This document shows positions 35,551 through 43,682 of a DNA stretch of 64,000 nucleotides, piece by piece. A program made the translations under genes and the position numbers. Origin of the DNA: Phycisphaerae bacterium (GTDB lineage: Bacteria; Planctomycetota; Phycisphaerae; Tepidisphaerales; Tepidisphaeraceae); assembly GCA_026004655.1 (NCBI GenBank), contig BPJO01000004.1:124001-188000 (forward strand), given 5' to 3'. Below the pieces are notes generated by a model. That model worked only from the letters and a program-made list of their open reading frames with translations. It was not told the origin of the DNA and did no database searches. Within the stretch, counting starts at the first letter, position 1; the number at the start of each line of letters is the position of its first letter.

Positions 35551-35609
35551 GGCGATGGAGTTCGCCATAACTGCCTTCCTAGTTTTGGGATGAGCTGATA
35601 ACTCCTGCG
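35551..35609 (+). promoter_or_regulatory. Fluoride riboswitch (crcB motif)
   Basis: GGCGATGGAGTTCGCC at 35551-35566 forms the first stem (GGCGA/TCGCC) with loop TGGAGT, followed by the conserved ATAAC and then GCTGATAACTCCTGC. ACTCC at 35601-35605 can pair with GGAGT in the loop, giving the pseudoknot that defines the fluoride aptamer. The pseudoknot sequence differs from the well-known GGCAT/ATGCC form but keeps pairing. A hairpin CGCAA-GGT-TTGCG follows at 35612-35624. It lies about 90 bp upstream of a CLC-type exporter, one of the two transporter families normally controlled by this riboswitch. Confidence 0.88.
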
Positions 35610-35700
35610 AACGCAAGGTTTGCGGGTATGTGTGTTGGCCATCCGGTCAGATAAATCCCGCAAGTGTTCAGAAGTGAAAGACGATTTGCGGAGAGATTTC

Positions 35701-37038
35701 ATGCTTTTTCGCCGGGATTTTCAAGAACATGTCCGTTTGGGATGGTATGTCATTCGGTGGGTCGTGATAGCTACACCGATCGCAGCAGTGATCGGATCAT
35801 CCTGTGCGTTGTTTTTATGGGCGCTGGATCGAGCGACGGAAACGAGGTTTTCCCATCCCTGGTTACTGTTTCTTCTTCCGTTGGCGGGGGCGCTGATCGT
35901 TTGGTCGTATCGTCGGTGGGGCGGGGATTCAGGACATGGAAACAATCTGATCATGGACGAGATCCACGAGCCACGTGCAGGGGTTCCGGCACGGATGGCG
36001 CCGATGATTCTGATCAGCACGGTGGTGACGCACCTATTCGGAGGGTCGGCCGGTCGGGAGGGGACTGCGATTCAGATCGGGGGAAGTCTTGCAGCGACCC
36101 TGGGGCGTTTTTTCAAACTAACGACAACGGACACCCGGAAGCTTCTCATGGTGGGAATGTCGGCCGGTTTTGCGGGGGTTTTTGGAACACCGTTGGCCGG
36201 GACGGTTTTTGCCATCGAGGTCTTAGCGATCGGTCGAATGACTTATGAAGCCCTCCTACCTTGTCTAATCGGGGCCATCGTCGGGGATTATTTTTGCACG
36301 GTCTGGGGAGTGCATCATACCCGGTACATGGTCGAAGTCGGTCCGGCGGCATTCGAATGGTTGACCGCATCGAAAGTAGCCGTGGCTGCGGTGGCGTTTG
36401 GGTTGGTCAGTGTGGTGTTTGCAGAACTGACCCACGGATTGCATCGACTCTGGGAGCGGATTTGTCCGCGGGATTGGTTCAGACCAGTAATCGGGGGATG
36501 TCTGATCATTGGTTTGACCCATCTGTTGGGAACGCGGGACTATCTGGGGCTCGGAGTTTACTCATCAAGTCCTGACGGGGTATCGATCCTTAACGCGTTT
36601 CATCCGAGCGGGGCAGACGCTATGAGCTGGTGGTGGAAAATACTTTTCACTGCGATCACGCTTAGCAGTGGATTCAAAGGTGGAGAGGTAACGCCTTTGT
36701 TCTTTGTCGGCGCGACGCTCGGGAATACGCTAGCGGGAGTAACCGGTGCGCCTGCGGATTTGTTCGCAGCCTTGGGTTTCGTGGCCGTTTTTGCCGGAGC
36801 AACCAATACCCCGTTGGCTTGTACGCTGATGGGCATCGAACTGTTCGGTAGTGCTCACATGATTTATTTCGCAATAGCCTGTTTTTTATCGTATGTATTC
36901 AGCGGTCATTCGGGGATTTACCTATCTCAGCGGATTGGCACCCGAAAAGGCATGCTGGACGGTGTTCCCGAAGGGGTTACCCTGGCCCGATTGAGGGATA
37001 CCCATCATTCCCAATCCGAATCGGATCGATCCGGTTGA
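35701..37038 (+). CDS. CLC-type fluoride/proton antiporter (EriC-F-like)
   Basis: This 445-residue membrane protein has about ten helices of the CLC family. The gating-glutamate loop is GGSAGREGTAIQIGGSL near residue 115, and the first anion-binding loop reads GGDSGHGNNLIMDEIH where chloride CLCs have GSGIP. That substitution, the size, and the fluoride riboswitch 90 bp upstream point to the fluoride-exporting CLC-F branch, which protects the cell from fluoride. I base the CLC-F call mainly on the riboswitch; the motif difference agrees. ATG at 35701 has GGAGAG upstream; in-frame codons back to 35620 run into the riboswitch region and are unlikely to be used. Confidence 0.82.
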   Translation: MLFRRDFQEHVRLGWYVIRWVVIATPIAAVIGSSCALFLWALDRATETRFSHPWLLFLLPLAGALIVWSYRRWGGDSGHGNNLIMDEIHEPRAGVPARMAPMILISTVVTHLFGGSAGREGTAIQIGGSLAATLGRFFKLTTTDTRKLLMVGMSAGFAGVFGTPLAGTVFAIEVLAIGRMTYEALLPCLIGAIVGDYFCTVWGVHHTRYMVEVGPAAFEWLTASKVAVAAVAFGLVSVVFAELTHGLHRLWERICPRDWFRPVIGGCLIIGLTHLLGTRDYLGLGVYSSSPDGVSILNAFHPSGADAMSWWWKILFTAITLSSGFKGGEVTPLFFVGATLGNTLAGVTGAPADLFAALGFVAVFAGATNTPLACTLMGIELFGSAHMIYFAIACFLSYVFSGHSGIYLSQRIGTRKGMLDGVPEGVTLARLRDTHHSQSESDRSG

Positions 37039-37071
37039 GGATTTTCAAACTTTTTAAGAGTTACCGATTGG

Positions 37072-38706
37072 ATGGACACTCCAAACGACTCCGATACACT
37101 AAATACACAAGCTATGCCTACGATTACGATTGATGGTAAGAAGATTGAGTGCAAGGATCGCCAGATGATCCTACAGGCTGCGTTGGATGCCGGGATTGAG
37201 ATTCCGCATTACTGTTATCACCCGGGATTGTCGATAGTAGCCTCTTGTCGCATCTGTTTGGCAGAGATCGAGGGCGGCCCCCCAAAGCTGGTTCCGACCT
37301 GTCAGACCCCGGTCCGGGATGGGATGGTGGTTCACACCCAATCCACCAAAGCCATCGCCAACCAGAAGCAGGTGATGGAGTATCTTTTGGTGAATCATCC
37401 GCTGGATTGTCCGGTCTGCGACCAGGCCGGTGAATGTTATCTGCAGGACTATTCCTACAAATACGGGCGATCCGAATCCCGTTTCGAGGAGGAGAAGTAC
37501 AAGAAGCCAAAGAAAGACATCGGTTTACATGTGCTTTTGTACAACGACCGATGCATCATGTGCACACGGTGTGTTCGGTTTACCCGGGAAATTGCCGGAA
37601 CGTCGGAATTGTTTGTTGATGGGCGGGGTAGTAAAGAGGAAATTGAAATTTTCCCCGGAAGGCCGTTGAACAACAAATTATCCGGCAACGTGGTCGATCT
37701 GTGCCCGGTAGGGGCCTTACTGGACAAGGACTTTCTATTCAAGCAGCGGGTTTGGTTCCTCAAGAGTACGCCCAGCATTTCACCGGTCGATGCCGGGGGA
37801 GAAAATATCTGGATCCACCACAATGAAGGAGTCGTGTACCGTCTCAAACCTCGATACAACCCCGAAGTCAATAAATGGTGGATCAGCGACGATACTCGAT
37901 ACAGCTACAAAGTCGTGCAGGATGATAAACGTCTATTCGGCGCGATGCGAACTCAATATGGTACCCATGTCGAGGTCACATTATGGGATGCGGTCCAACA
38001 GGCCGATACAGAACTGAGAAAACATCACCGTGATCACGGAGACGGATCTTTATTCGCCGTGCTCAGCCCGATGCTGGCAACGGAAGAAGCGTATTTGCTG
38101 GCGACCTATGTTCGAGGAATCGACCCGCAAGCCACGCTAGTGCTGGGCCCGGTACCACGGTCGGAGCAGGATGAAGTCTTCCGACATTACATCACCAAAC
38201 AGGAAACATTTCGTATCCAGGCGGAAAAGGTTCCCAACCGGTCCGGGGTTCAACGGATTATGGATCGGTTTGGTGGACCGACCATGGACTGGACGACATT
38301 TTGCGCCGGAACCCACGTGTCGTTGAAAGCCGGTTGGGTCACTGGAGGATATCATTCCCATTGGGTCGGGAATGAACTGCCAGCAACCCTGAAAAAATCG
38401 TACAAAGTGGTCCAGGATTTGCTCCCAAGTGCTTTATCAGAATCGGCAGACATTTTGCTTCCCTCGGCGGCTTGGGTTGAAAAATCTGGATCGTGGGAAA
38501 ATTACAAGGGAATGGTCCAATCCTTTGAACGAGCTTTTCCCCCGCGCCAAGGCGCTATAGCAGAGGGGGAAGTGCTCGCCAAGTTACTCAATCGTCGATA
38601 TGACCCAGCTTCGATTCGTCAGGAGCTAGGTGAAGGTTTTGCTGCGATTCCGCCCATCCATGCGACAGAAGCCGATGAACCGGCAATGGAATTCGTAGAA
38701 ATCTGA
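37072..38706 (+). CDS. nuoG: NADH-quinone oxidoreductase subunit G-like protein
   Basis: This 544-residue iron-sulfur protein corresponds to the N-terminal part and a shortened molybdopterin-fold part of complex I subunit NuoG. The 2Fe-2S site is CYHPGLSIVASCRICLAEI plus a Cys in VPTCQTPV. The His-Cys 4Fe-4S site is HPLDCPVCDQAGEC. The next 4Fe-4S site is CIMCTRCVRF with LCPVGALL. The remaining 300 residues resemble the NuoG C-domain but are much shorter than usual (full NuoG is about 680-900). No other nuo gene is adjacent. Start may be ATG at 37072 or at 37114 (MPTITIDGKK, the classic NuoG start); neither has a strong ribosome binding site. Confidence 0.85.
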   Translation: MDTPNDSDTLNTQAMPTITIDGKKIECKDRQMILQAALDAGIEIPHYCYHPGLSIVASCRICLAEIEGGPPKLVPTCQTPVRDGMVVHTQSTKAIANQKQVMEYLLVNHPLDCPVCDQAGECYLQDYSYKYGRSESRFEEEKYKKPKKDIGLHVLLYNDRCIMCTRCVRFTREIAGTSELFVDGRGSKEEIEIFPGRPLNNKLSGNVVDLCPVGALLDKDFLFKQRVWFLKSTPSISPVDAGGENIWIHHNEGVVYRLKPRYNPEVNKWWISDDTRYSYKVVQDDKRLFGAMRTQYGTHVEVTLWDAVQQADTELRKHHRDHGDGSLFAVLSPMLATEEAYLLATYVRGIDPQATLVLGPVPRSEQDEVFRHYITKQETFRIQAEKVPNRSGVQRIMDRFGGPTMDWTTFCAGTHVSLKAGWVTGGYHSHWVGNELPATLKKSYKVVQDLLPSALSESADILLPSAAWVEKSGSWENYKGMVQSFERAFPPRQGAIAEGEVLAKLLNRRYDPASIRQELGEGFAAIPPIHATEADEPAMEFVEI

Positions 38707-38926
38707 ATTTAGCGCACCCATATAATCTCACCCTCATTGCGCCCTCATCTGACCATACTCGGTTTTGTATACCCGATCGTGTGCAGATTTCCTATATTAA
38801 CAATGGTTTATATAAATTGCGTTAATTCATCCAAATTTGATTGGTAGTTCCAGTTAAAAGCTGTACAGTCAAATTACCAATGATGCTCCTTATATGGGCA
38901 GCCTGCGCTCTTTATCGTAATGACAA

Positions 38927-41281
38927 ATGCAATTAAGTCGTATTTCCAACATCGAGTCACTAGAACCTCGTCGTCTTTTATCCGTAGCCTATCCTTCCGC
39001 CCCGGCACAACGAATTCCTGTAACCTCCGGTTCAGTGCCTTCGATGGTCTTAGCGACATCAAAACTGAACGAAAATCTTTCCTGGCAAGCCATTACGGAT
39101 AGTCCGATCAAACGGTATGAAATGCAAAAAGCCGTTTTAAATGGAAAAATCTACCTGTTCGGGGGGCTTTATAATTCAGACTACAAAGCATCACTTCGGG
39201 CGGATGTTTATAATCCCCAGACCGACACTTACACCCGGTTGAGGGATCTACCCAAGTTGCTCACTCATGCTCAGACAGTTGTCGTCAACAGTGAAATCTG
39301 GTTGATAGGTGGGTTTGTGGGACATCACCCGGGATTACCTACTAAAGATGTTTGGATTTACAACCCACAGTCGGACACTTATCGAAAGGGTCCGAGCCTA
39401 GTTGAAGCAAATGGCGCCGGCGGGGCGGGCTTGGTGAACAATACGATTATCTATTTCGGCGGTCAAAAACGTGACCCGAAAACAGGAAACGAAACGGGTA
39501 ACATCGCTAAAGCATGGAAACTCGATCTGTCCAGCACCAATCCCAAGTGGGTCCGCGTGAAAGACATGCCCGGGGCACGCAATCATTTCGGTTCGGTCGT
39601 TATTGGAAAATATGTTTATGCAGTTGGTGGACAAAACGGAGGAGATGAATGGTATCAAAACTCCAGCCGCGTGGACCGTTACGATGTCACAACCAATACT
39701 TGGACCCGATTAAAAGATCTTCCCACGGGAAGAGGGCATAGTAATGAAAATACCGTCGTGGCTGAGGGTAAGATTTATCTTATCGGCGGCGCTGGAAACG
39801 TCCCGAGCAAAGCCCAAAGCAATGCCCGTTCGACCGTGTTTCGATACGATCCGGATTCCAATACCTGGCAAACGCTCAATAATGCGCCTGTCGCCCGTAA
39901 GAATGCTACCGTTGCCTATATCGATGCTTATCTTTATCTGATTGGTGGAGGCGACTGGAAAGGGGCTTACTCGCAGGCCTATCGAGCACAGTTGCTGACG
40001 ACAGATGCCGAAGGTCAAACGCCTCCTTCCACCGGTTCTTCGAGTATCAGCGGCTTTTTATGGAACGACACCGATGCCGATGGGGTGGTGGATTCGAACG
40101 AATCCCGCACGGGTCGTCGAACGGTTTTCCTGGACCAGAACCGCAACGGCAAGCTGGACTCGGGTGAGAAATCAACGACGTCTGATTCTCAGGGGAATTA
40201 CCGATTCACCGGTTTGTCTGCGGGGACTTATTACGTTACCCGGGTTTTCCCGTCGGGGTATCGACTCAGCAATGATCCGAACGGGTATCGAACGGTTTCG
40301 ATTTTCTCGAATCAAAATATCATCGATATCCATCTAGGCACCACCAACAAACCTGGTACTTCAACACCACCGTCCGACGGCACGGCTGTCTGGTTTAAAG
40401 CATCTTCTTTACCCATTAAACTTGGTGAAACATCCGGCGGGGTCATCAATGGAAAGCTCTATATCATCGGCGACGGTTCATCCCGAGTATATCGATATGA
40501 CCTGAACACCAACACTTGGACCACCTTGGCGGCCAGATCCGTATCTGCCAAAGATCAGGTCGCGGAAGTCGTCAACGGCAAGCTTTATGTATTTGGTGGG
40601 GTACGATATCTGAGCACAGGACAACAGGTGTTGACCACCGCACAAGTCTATGATCCTGCTACCAACAAGTGGTCTAACCTCAAAAATATGCCTTACGCGA
40701 TGGCTGCTGGTCAGACCGCAGTCATCGGGGGAAAAATCTACATTGCCGGGGGGTTCACGACTGGAAACGTCACAACTGACCGGGTGATCCGTTACGACCC
40801 TGCCTCTAATGCCTATACGGAGCTAGCCCGGATGCCCCGTAAGCTCGATTCCGGTGCTTCAGGAACGGACGGATCCAAACTATATATTTTCGGCGGTCGA
40901 GATGTCGGTGACCGCCCCGGGAACGGATATGCGCAGACACTGGTCTATAACCCGGATACCAATTCCTGGAGCACCAACGCAGCCCAACCTCTGCCCGTCG
41001 GACGAGGCGGAATCAGTAAAGCACCGTTCATCAACGGAGAGTTTTATATCATTGGTGGGGAAACGGATTCCAAATACTCTGAAACCGGTTCGGACGGTGT
41101 CTATGATCGGGTTGATATCTACAATCCGTCGACCAATCGTTGGCGTGTCGGACCACCCATCCCGACCGACCGACACGGGATTGCCCCGTTGGTTTTGAAT
41201 AACCGCATCTATGTCGCGGGAGGCGGCATCGTACAAGGTAAGAGTGAAACCAGTGTCGTGGAGTACTTACAGTTGCCTTGA
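38927..41281 (+). CDS. LEPR-XLL extracellular protein with kelch repeats and an SdrD B-like domain
   Basis: This 784-residue surface or secreted protein begins with NIESLEPRRLLS at residues 8-19, the LEPR-XLL motif typical of planctomycete exported proteins. Kelch repeats follow at about residues 50-350, with units such as KIYLFGGLYNSDY, VYNPQTDTYTRL and YVYAVGGQNGG, forming a beta-propeller. An SdrD B-like (Cna-B) domain lies at about 372-460 (SISGFLWNDTDADGVVD, NGKLDSGEKST), and a second kelch propeller runs from about 485 to the end. It probably mediates binding at the cell surface. The DNA for the SdrD-type domain (40020-40269) is an exact copy of part of the next gene. ATG at 38927 is not preceded by a clear ribosome binding site. 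Confidence 0.85.
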   Translation: MQLSRISNIESLEPRRLLSVAYPSAPAQRIPVTSGSVPSMVLATSKLNENLSWQAITDSPIKRYEMQKAVLNGKIYLFGGLYNSDYKASLRADVYNPQTDTYTRLRDLPKLLTHAQTVVVNSEIWLIGGFVGHHPGLPTKDVWIYNPQSDTYRKGPSLVEANGAGGAGLVNNTIIYFGGQKRDPKTGNETGNIAKAWKLDLSSTNPKWVRVKDMPGARNHFGSVVIGKYVYAVGGQNGGDEWYQNSSRVDRYDVTTNTWTRLKDLPTGRGHSNENTVVAEGKIYLIGGAGNVPSKAQSNARSTVFRYDPDSNTWQTLNNAPVARKNATVAYIDAYLYLIGGGDWKGAYSQAYRAQLLTTDAEGQTPPSTGSSSISGFLWNDTDADGVVDSNESRTGRRTVFLDQNRNGKLDSGEKSTTSDSQGNYRFTGLSAGTYYVTRVFPSGYRLSNDPNGYRTVSIFSNQNIIDIHLGTTNKPGTSTPPSDGTAVWFKASSLPIKLGETSGGVINGKLYIIGDGSSRVYRYDLNTNTWTTLAARSVSAKDQVAEVVNGKLYVFGGVRYLSTGQQVLTTAQVYDPATNKWSNLKNMPYAMAAGQTAVIGGKIYIAGGFTTGNVTTDRVIRYDPASNAYTELARMPRKLDSGASGTDGSKLYIFGGRDVGDRPGNGYAQTLVYNPDTNSWSTNAAQPLPVGRGGISKAPFINGEFYIIGGETDSKYSETGSDGVYDRVDIYNPSTNRWRVGPPIPTDRHGIAPLVLNNRIYVAGGGIVQGKSETSVVEYLQLP
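40020..40269 (+). repeat. 250-bp direct repeat, copy 1 (SdrD B-like cassette)
   Basis: Identical to 42038-42287 (offset 2018). It encodes a Pro/Ser-rich linker and the SdrD B-like domain up to YRLS. The flanks are unrelated: at the 5' end the match begins one base before the PPSTGSSS linker, and at the 3' end it stops inside the codon after LS. Confidence 0.95.
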
Positions 41282-41463
41282 AGTGCTTTTATCACAAGCT
41301 ATTTAAATAAAAACAGTTAAGGGATTTGAGCAGATTCTTAACGCGGGTGTCTTGGTCTAAAAATCGGATGAAAAGTGAATTCCGGTTATAAAAAGTGTGG
41401 AGCTGCGTCTAGTCAGGTGAATAAGAGTGTTCGGTGGTGTTCCCTTTTTTTGGGAGAATCATA

Positions 41464-42363
41464 ATGTCAATGGTCAGGCGCGTAATCTCAGAAAATCTGG
41501 AACCCCGCAAACTCCTAGCAGGCGTGTTCGTTGAACAAAACGGTTTGCTGATGGTCGAGATCGAATCAGAACCTACCAACGGCTGGACTCGAGTCACTTC
41601 ACCTGGCGGTTATACCGGATCATCAGCCTACCAATGGAATGGGGCGGACTTCTTTCATAACCCCGGAAACGCAAAGCTTAAATATGCCTTTAAAATCAAT
41701 AACCCGGGAACCTACAGCTTCAAACTCCGCAGCTATAACATCACCAGTGATCCCAAAGAGTTCAATGATGTCTGGGTCCGAATCGATGGGCAAAAATGGG
41801 AAAAAATCTTTCAATCCCGCAACAAACAGTGGACCTGGTTCACCCGTAGAGAAGTAAGTCATGGCGTGTACGACACCAACTGGGACTTCAATCTCTCAGC
41901 GGGAAATCACACGATCGAATTTTCAGCCCGATCCAACAAGTTTATTATCGACCGATTTGCACTTCACAAATCGGGGGTGGCTTATGAAAGCACTTCCATT
42001 CCTCCAAGCCCGACAACCAATGGCTCCGCGCCCAATCCGCCTCCTTCCACCGGTTCTTCGAGTATCAGCGGCTTTTTATGGAACGACACCGATGCCGATG
42101 GGGTGGTGGATTCGAACGAATCCCGCACGGGTCGTCGAACGGTTTTCCTGGACCAGAACCGCAACGGCAAGCTGGACTCGGGTGAGAAATCAACGACGTC
42201 TGATTCTCAGGGGAATTACCGATTCACCGGTTTGTCTGCGGGGACTTATTACGTTACCCGGGTTTTCCCGTCGGGGTATCGACTCAGTAATAACACGTTC
42301 GGCTACGTACAGATCACCCTCGGCAATTCTGCTAAGGTGAATCTGGGCAGCCGAACGATCTAA
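41464..42363 (+). CDS. LEPR-XLL protein with carbohydrate-binding-like and SdrD B-like domains
   Basis: This 299-residue protein starts with ISENLEPRKLLAG, the LEPR-XLL motif. A beta-sandwich domain at about residues 20-175 contains WTRVTSPGGYTGSSAYQW, YAFKINNPGTYSFKLRSYN and WDFNLSAGNHTIEFSAR, then FIIDRFAL; this is the pattern of carbohydrate-binding modules with a C-terminal DRF/L strand. A Pro/Ser linker and one SdrD B-like domain follow (SISGFLWNDTDADGVVD). The domain is encoded by the exact 250-bp repeat shared with the upstream kelch gene. ATG at 41464 has GGGAGA upstream; the frame runs back to 41434. The partner sugar is unknown. Confidence 0.82.
   Translation: MSMVRRVISENLEPRKLLAGVFVEQNGLLMVEIESEPTNGWTRVTSPGGYTGSSAYQWNGADFFHNPGNAKLKYAFKINNPGTYSFKLRSYNITSDPKEFNDVWVRIDGQKWEKIFQSRNKQWTWFTRREVSHGVYDTNWDFNLSAGNHTIEFSARSNKFIIDRFALHKSGVAYESTSIPPSPTTNGSAPNPPPSTGSSSISGFLWNDTDADGVVDSNESRTGRRTVFLDQNRNGKLDSGEKSTTSDSQGNYRFTGLSAGTYYVTRVFPSGYRLSNNTFGYVQITLGNSAKVNLGSRTI
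42038..42287 (+). repeat. 250-bp direct repeat, copy 2 (SdrD B-like cassette)
   Basis: Exact copy of 40020-40269, including all third codon positions. Identity ends at 42287, where this gene continues with an asparagine-rich turn (NNTFGYVQITLG) different from the kelch protein. Confidence 0.95.
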
Positions 42364-42423
42364 AGACCTTCGATGTTTGAAACAGACTTTGACCCGTTTA
42401 AATCTCCATCGAAGTGTTTATCT

Positions 42424-43533
42424 TCAGTGCAATGCTGGGATCAGACGATCAAGTTCAGCAACTCCGGATTCGTAATGAAAGAAGATCCTCCGACAGTCGG
42501 CATCAGCCCAGGCATCGGCTTCATGAGTGGAAGGCCAAAACGCGTCCTTATTCTTCAGAGGCTTGATGTCTAGCCGATCGAGACGGACTTGATTTTCTAG
42601 ACACATCATTAGATCATCAATTCGTTCATTCAAAATGGCGTATCGGTCTTTGGGAAGATTTCGAACATCTTTTTCGAATGAAGTTTCGAAGCGGATCCTG
42701 TCCGACGGAGAATCCAGAAGACGTTGGCTATAAAGTTCTGGTCTAAACGCTTCCCAGATCAGCTTACCCCACGGCGAGAGGTCAACAAGATCATCCACTC
42801 GTTCTAGCATCGATTCAGGAATATTGTGCAAGTTCTCTTCATCAGGTTGAGGGCCTAGCACAGCGAGCCTGCGAAACAGTCGAGCATGGGCACGCATGAT
42901 TTCCTGTGCGGCTGAGTTAAGGTCAACGGGTAAACGCGGAATACGAAGCAACTCACTGCCGGATTCAAAAATATAGACGATTTCGTCAGCATAAAACATA
43001 CCCAGGGTTTGCATGAATCCCTGAACTGACTTAAATCCTCCGACAAGGTTGAAGATAATATGATATTTATTTGCTCGGTAACCCGGGAGAGTTCTGGCTG
43101 CCCAGTCGACCAGGTGGCGCAAACCTTTATCAAACGATTGCCGGGAACGCGTAGTCAGTGATTCCGCAGGTTCGAGTTGTGGGATGACACCATACGATTC
43201 AAGCTTGGCTTGAATTAATTTAGCCGCATCTGTGCCCAGCTGTGTGTCCGTATGGATCAGGACATAAACATCCTTTTGATCTAAAGGTGTCTGATCCTTC
43301 GATATGGACAAGATGCCATTGAGTTCAGCAGAAGCTCTTTTAGCAGTTTTGATATCGGACTGCAAAAGCTTTTCTTTCGCCTTTTGAATGAGGTCTTTGA
43401 GAGCCTGCTGATGTTCGGATGGGATGGTGGATAAATCGTGTTCGTTGGCATATTGGTTGACCAGCTTTCGGGTGGATTCATCCGCAAGATTGGTCAGCAC
43501 GCTCGTTCCACAGGTAGAGATGATCAGATTCAT
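42424..43533 (-). CDS. cami1: CARF-RelE effector (Cami1-like mRNA interferase)
   Basis: This 369-residue protein has an N-terminal CARF domain (about residues 1-200). It opens with LIISTCGTSVL, continues with VYVLIHTDTQLGTDAAKLIQ, and has the second sensor loop HIIFNLVGGFKSVQGFMQTL. The C-terminal 115 residues have the RelE toxin pattern: FETSFEKDVRNLPKDRYAIL, RLDRLDIKPLKN, then the basic and aromatic end DADCRRIFFHYESGVAELDR. Proteins with this fusion (Cami1) cut ribosome-bound mRNA when a type III complex makes cyclic oligoadenylate. It lies 149 bp after csx1 in the same direction with its own weak ribosome binding site. The CARF part is clear; the RelE part is judged by pattern. Confidence 0.8.
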   Translation of the reverse strand: MNLIISTCGTSVLTNLADESTRKLVNQYANEHDLSTIPSEHQQALKDLIQKAKEKLLQSDIKTAKRASAELNGILSISKDQTPLDQKDVYVLIHTDTQLGTDAAKLIQAKLESYGVIPQLEPAESLTTRSRQSFDKGLRHLVDWAARTLPGYRANKYHIIFNLVGGFKSVQGFMQTLGMFYADEIVYIFESGSELLRIPRLPVDLNSAAQEIMRAHARLFRRLAVLGPQPDEENLHNIPESMLERVDDLVDLSPWGKLIWEAFRPELYSQRLLDSPSDRIRFETSFEKDVRNLPKDRYAILNERIDDLMMCLENQVRLDRLDIKPLKNKDAFWPSTHEADAWADADCRRIFFHYESGVAELDRLIPALH

Positions 43534-43682
43534 AAGGTTATACCTATTAAAGATCGTTAATCAGAACTTGGTGTCTTTTTTATACTTTCTCTCAACTGAA
43601 TGTATGACGATAAAGATGGCTTCGGTTAATCACACTCAATTGATGATGAAATTTTAAAAAATCACACATTCGACGAACTTAA

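Noticed and set aside
35701-37038. Calling the CLC protein an ordinary chloride channel
   Set aside because: The fluoride riboswitch upstream and the altered anion-binding loop fit the fluoride-exporting branch better.
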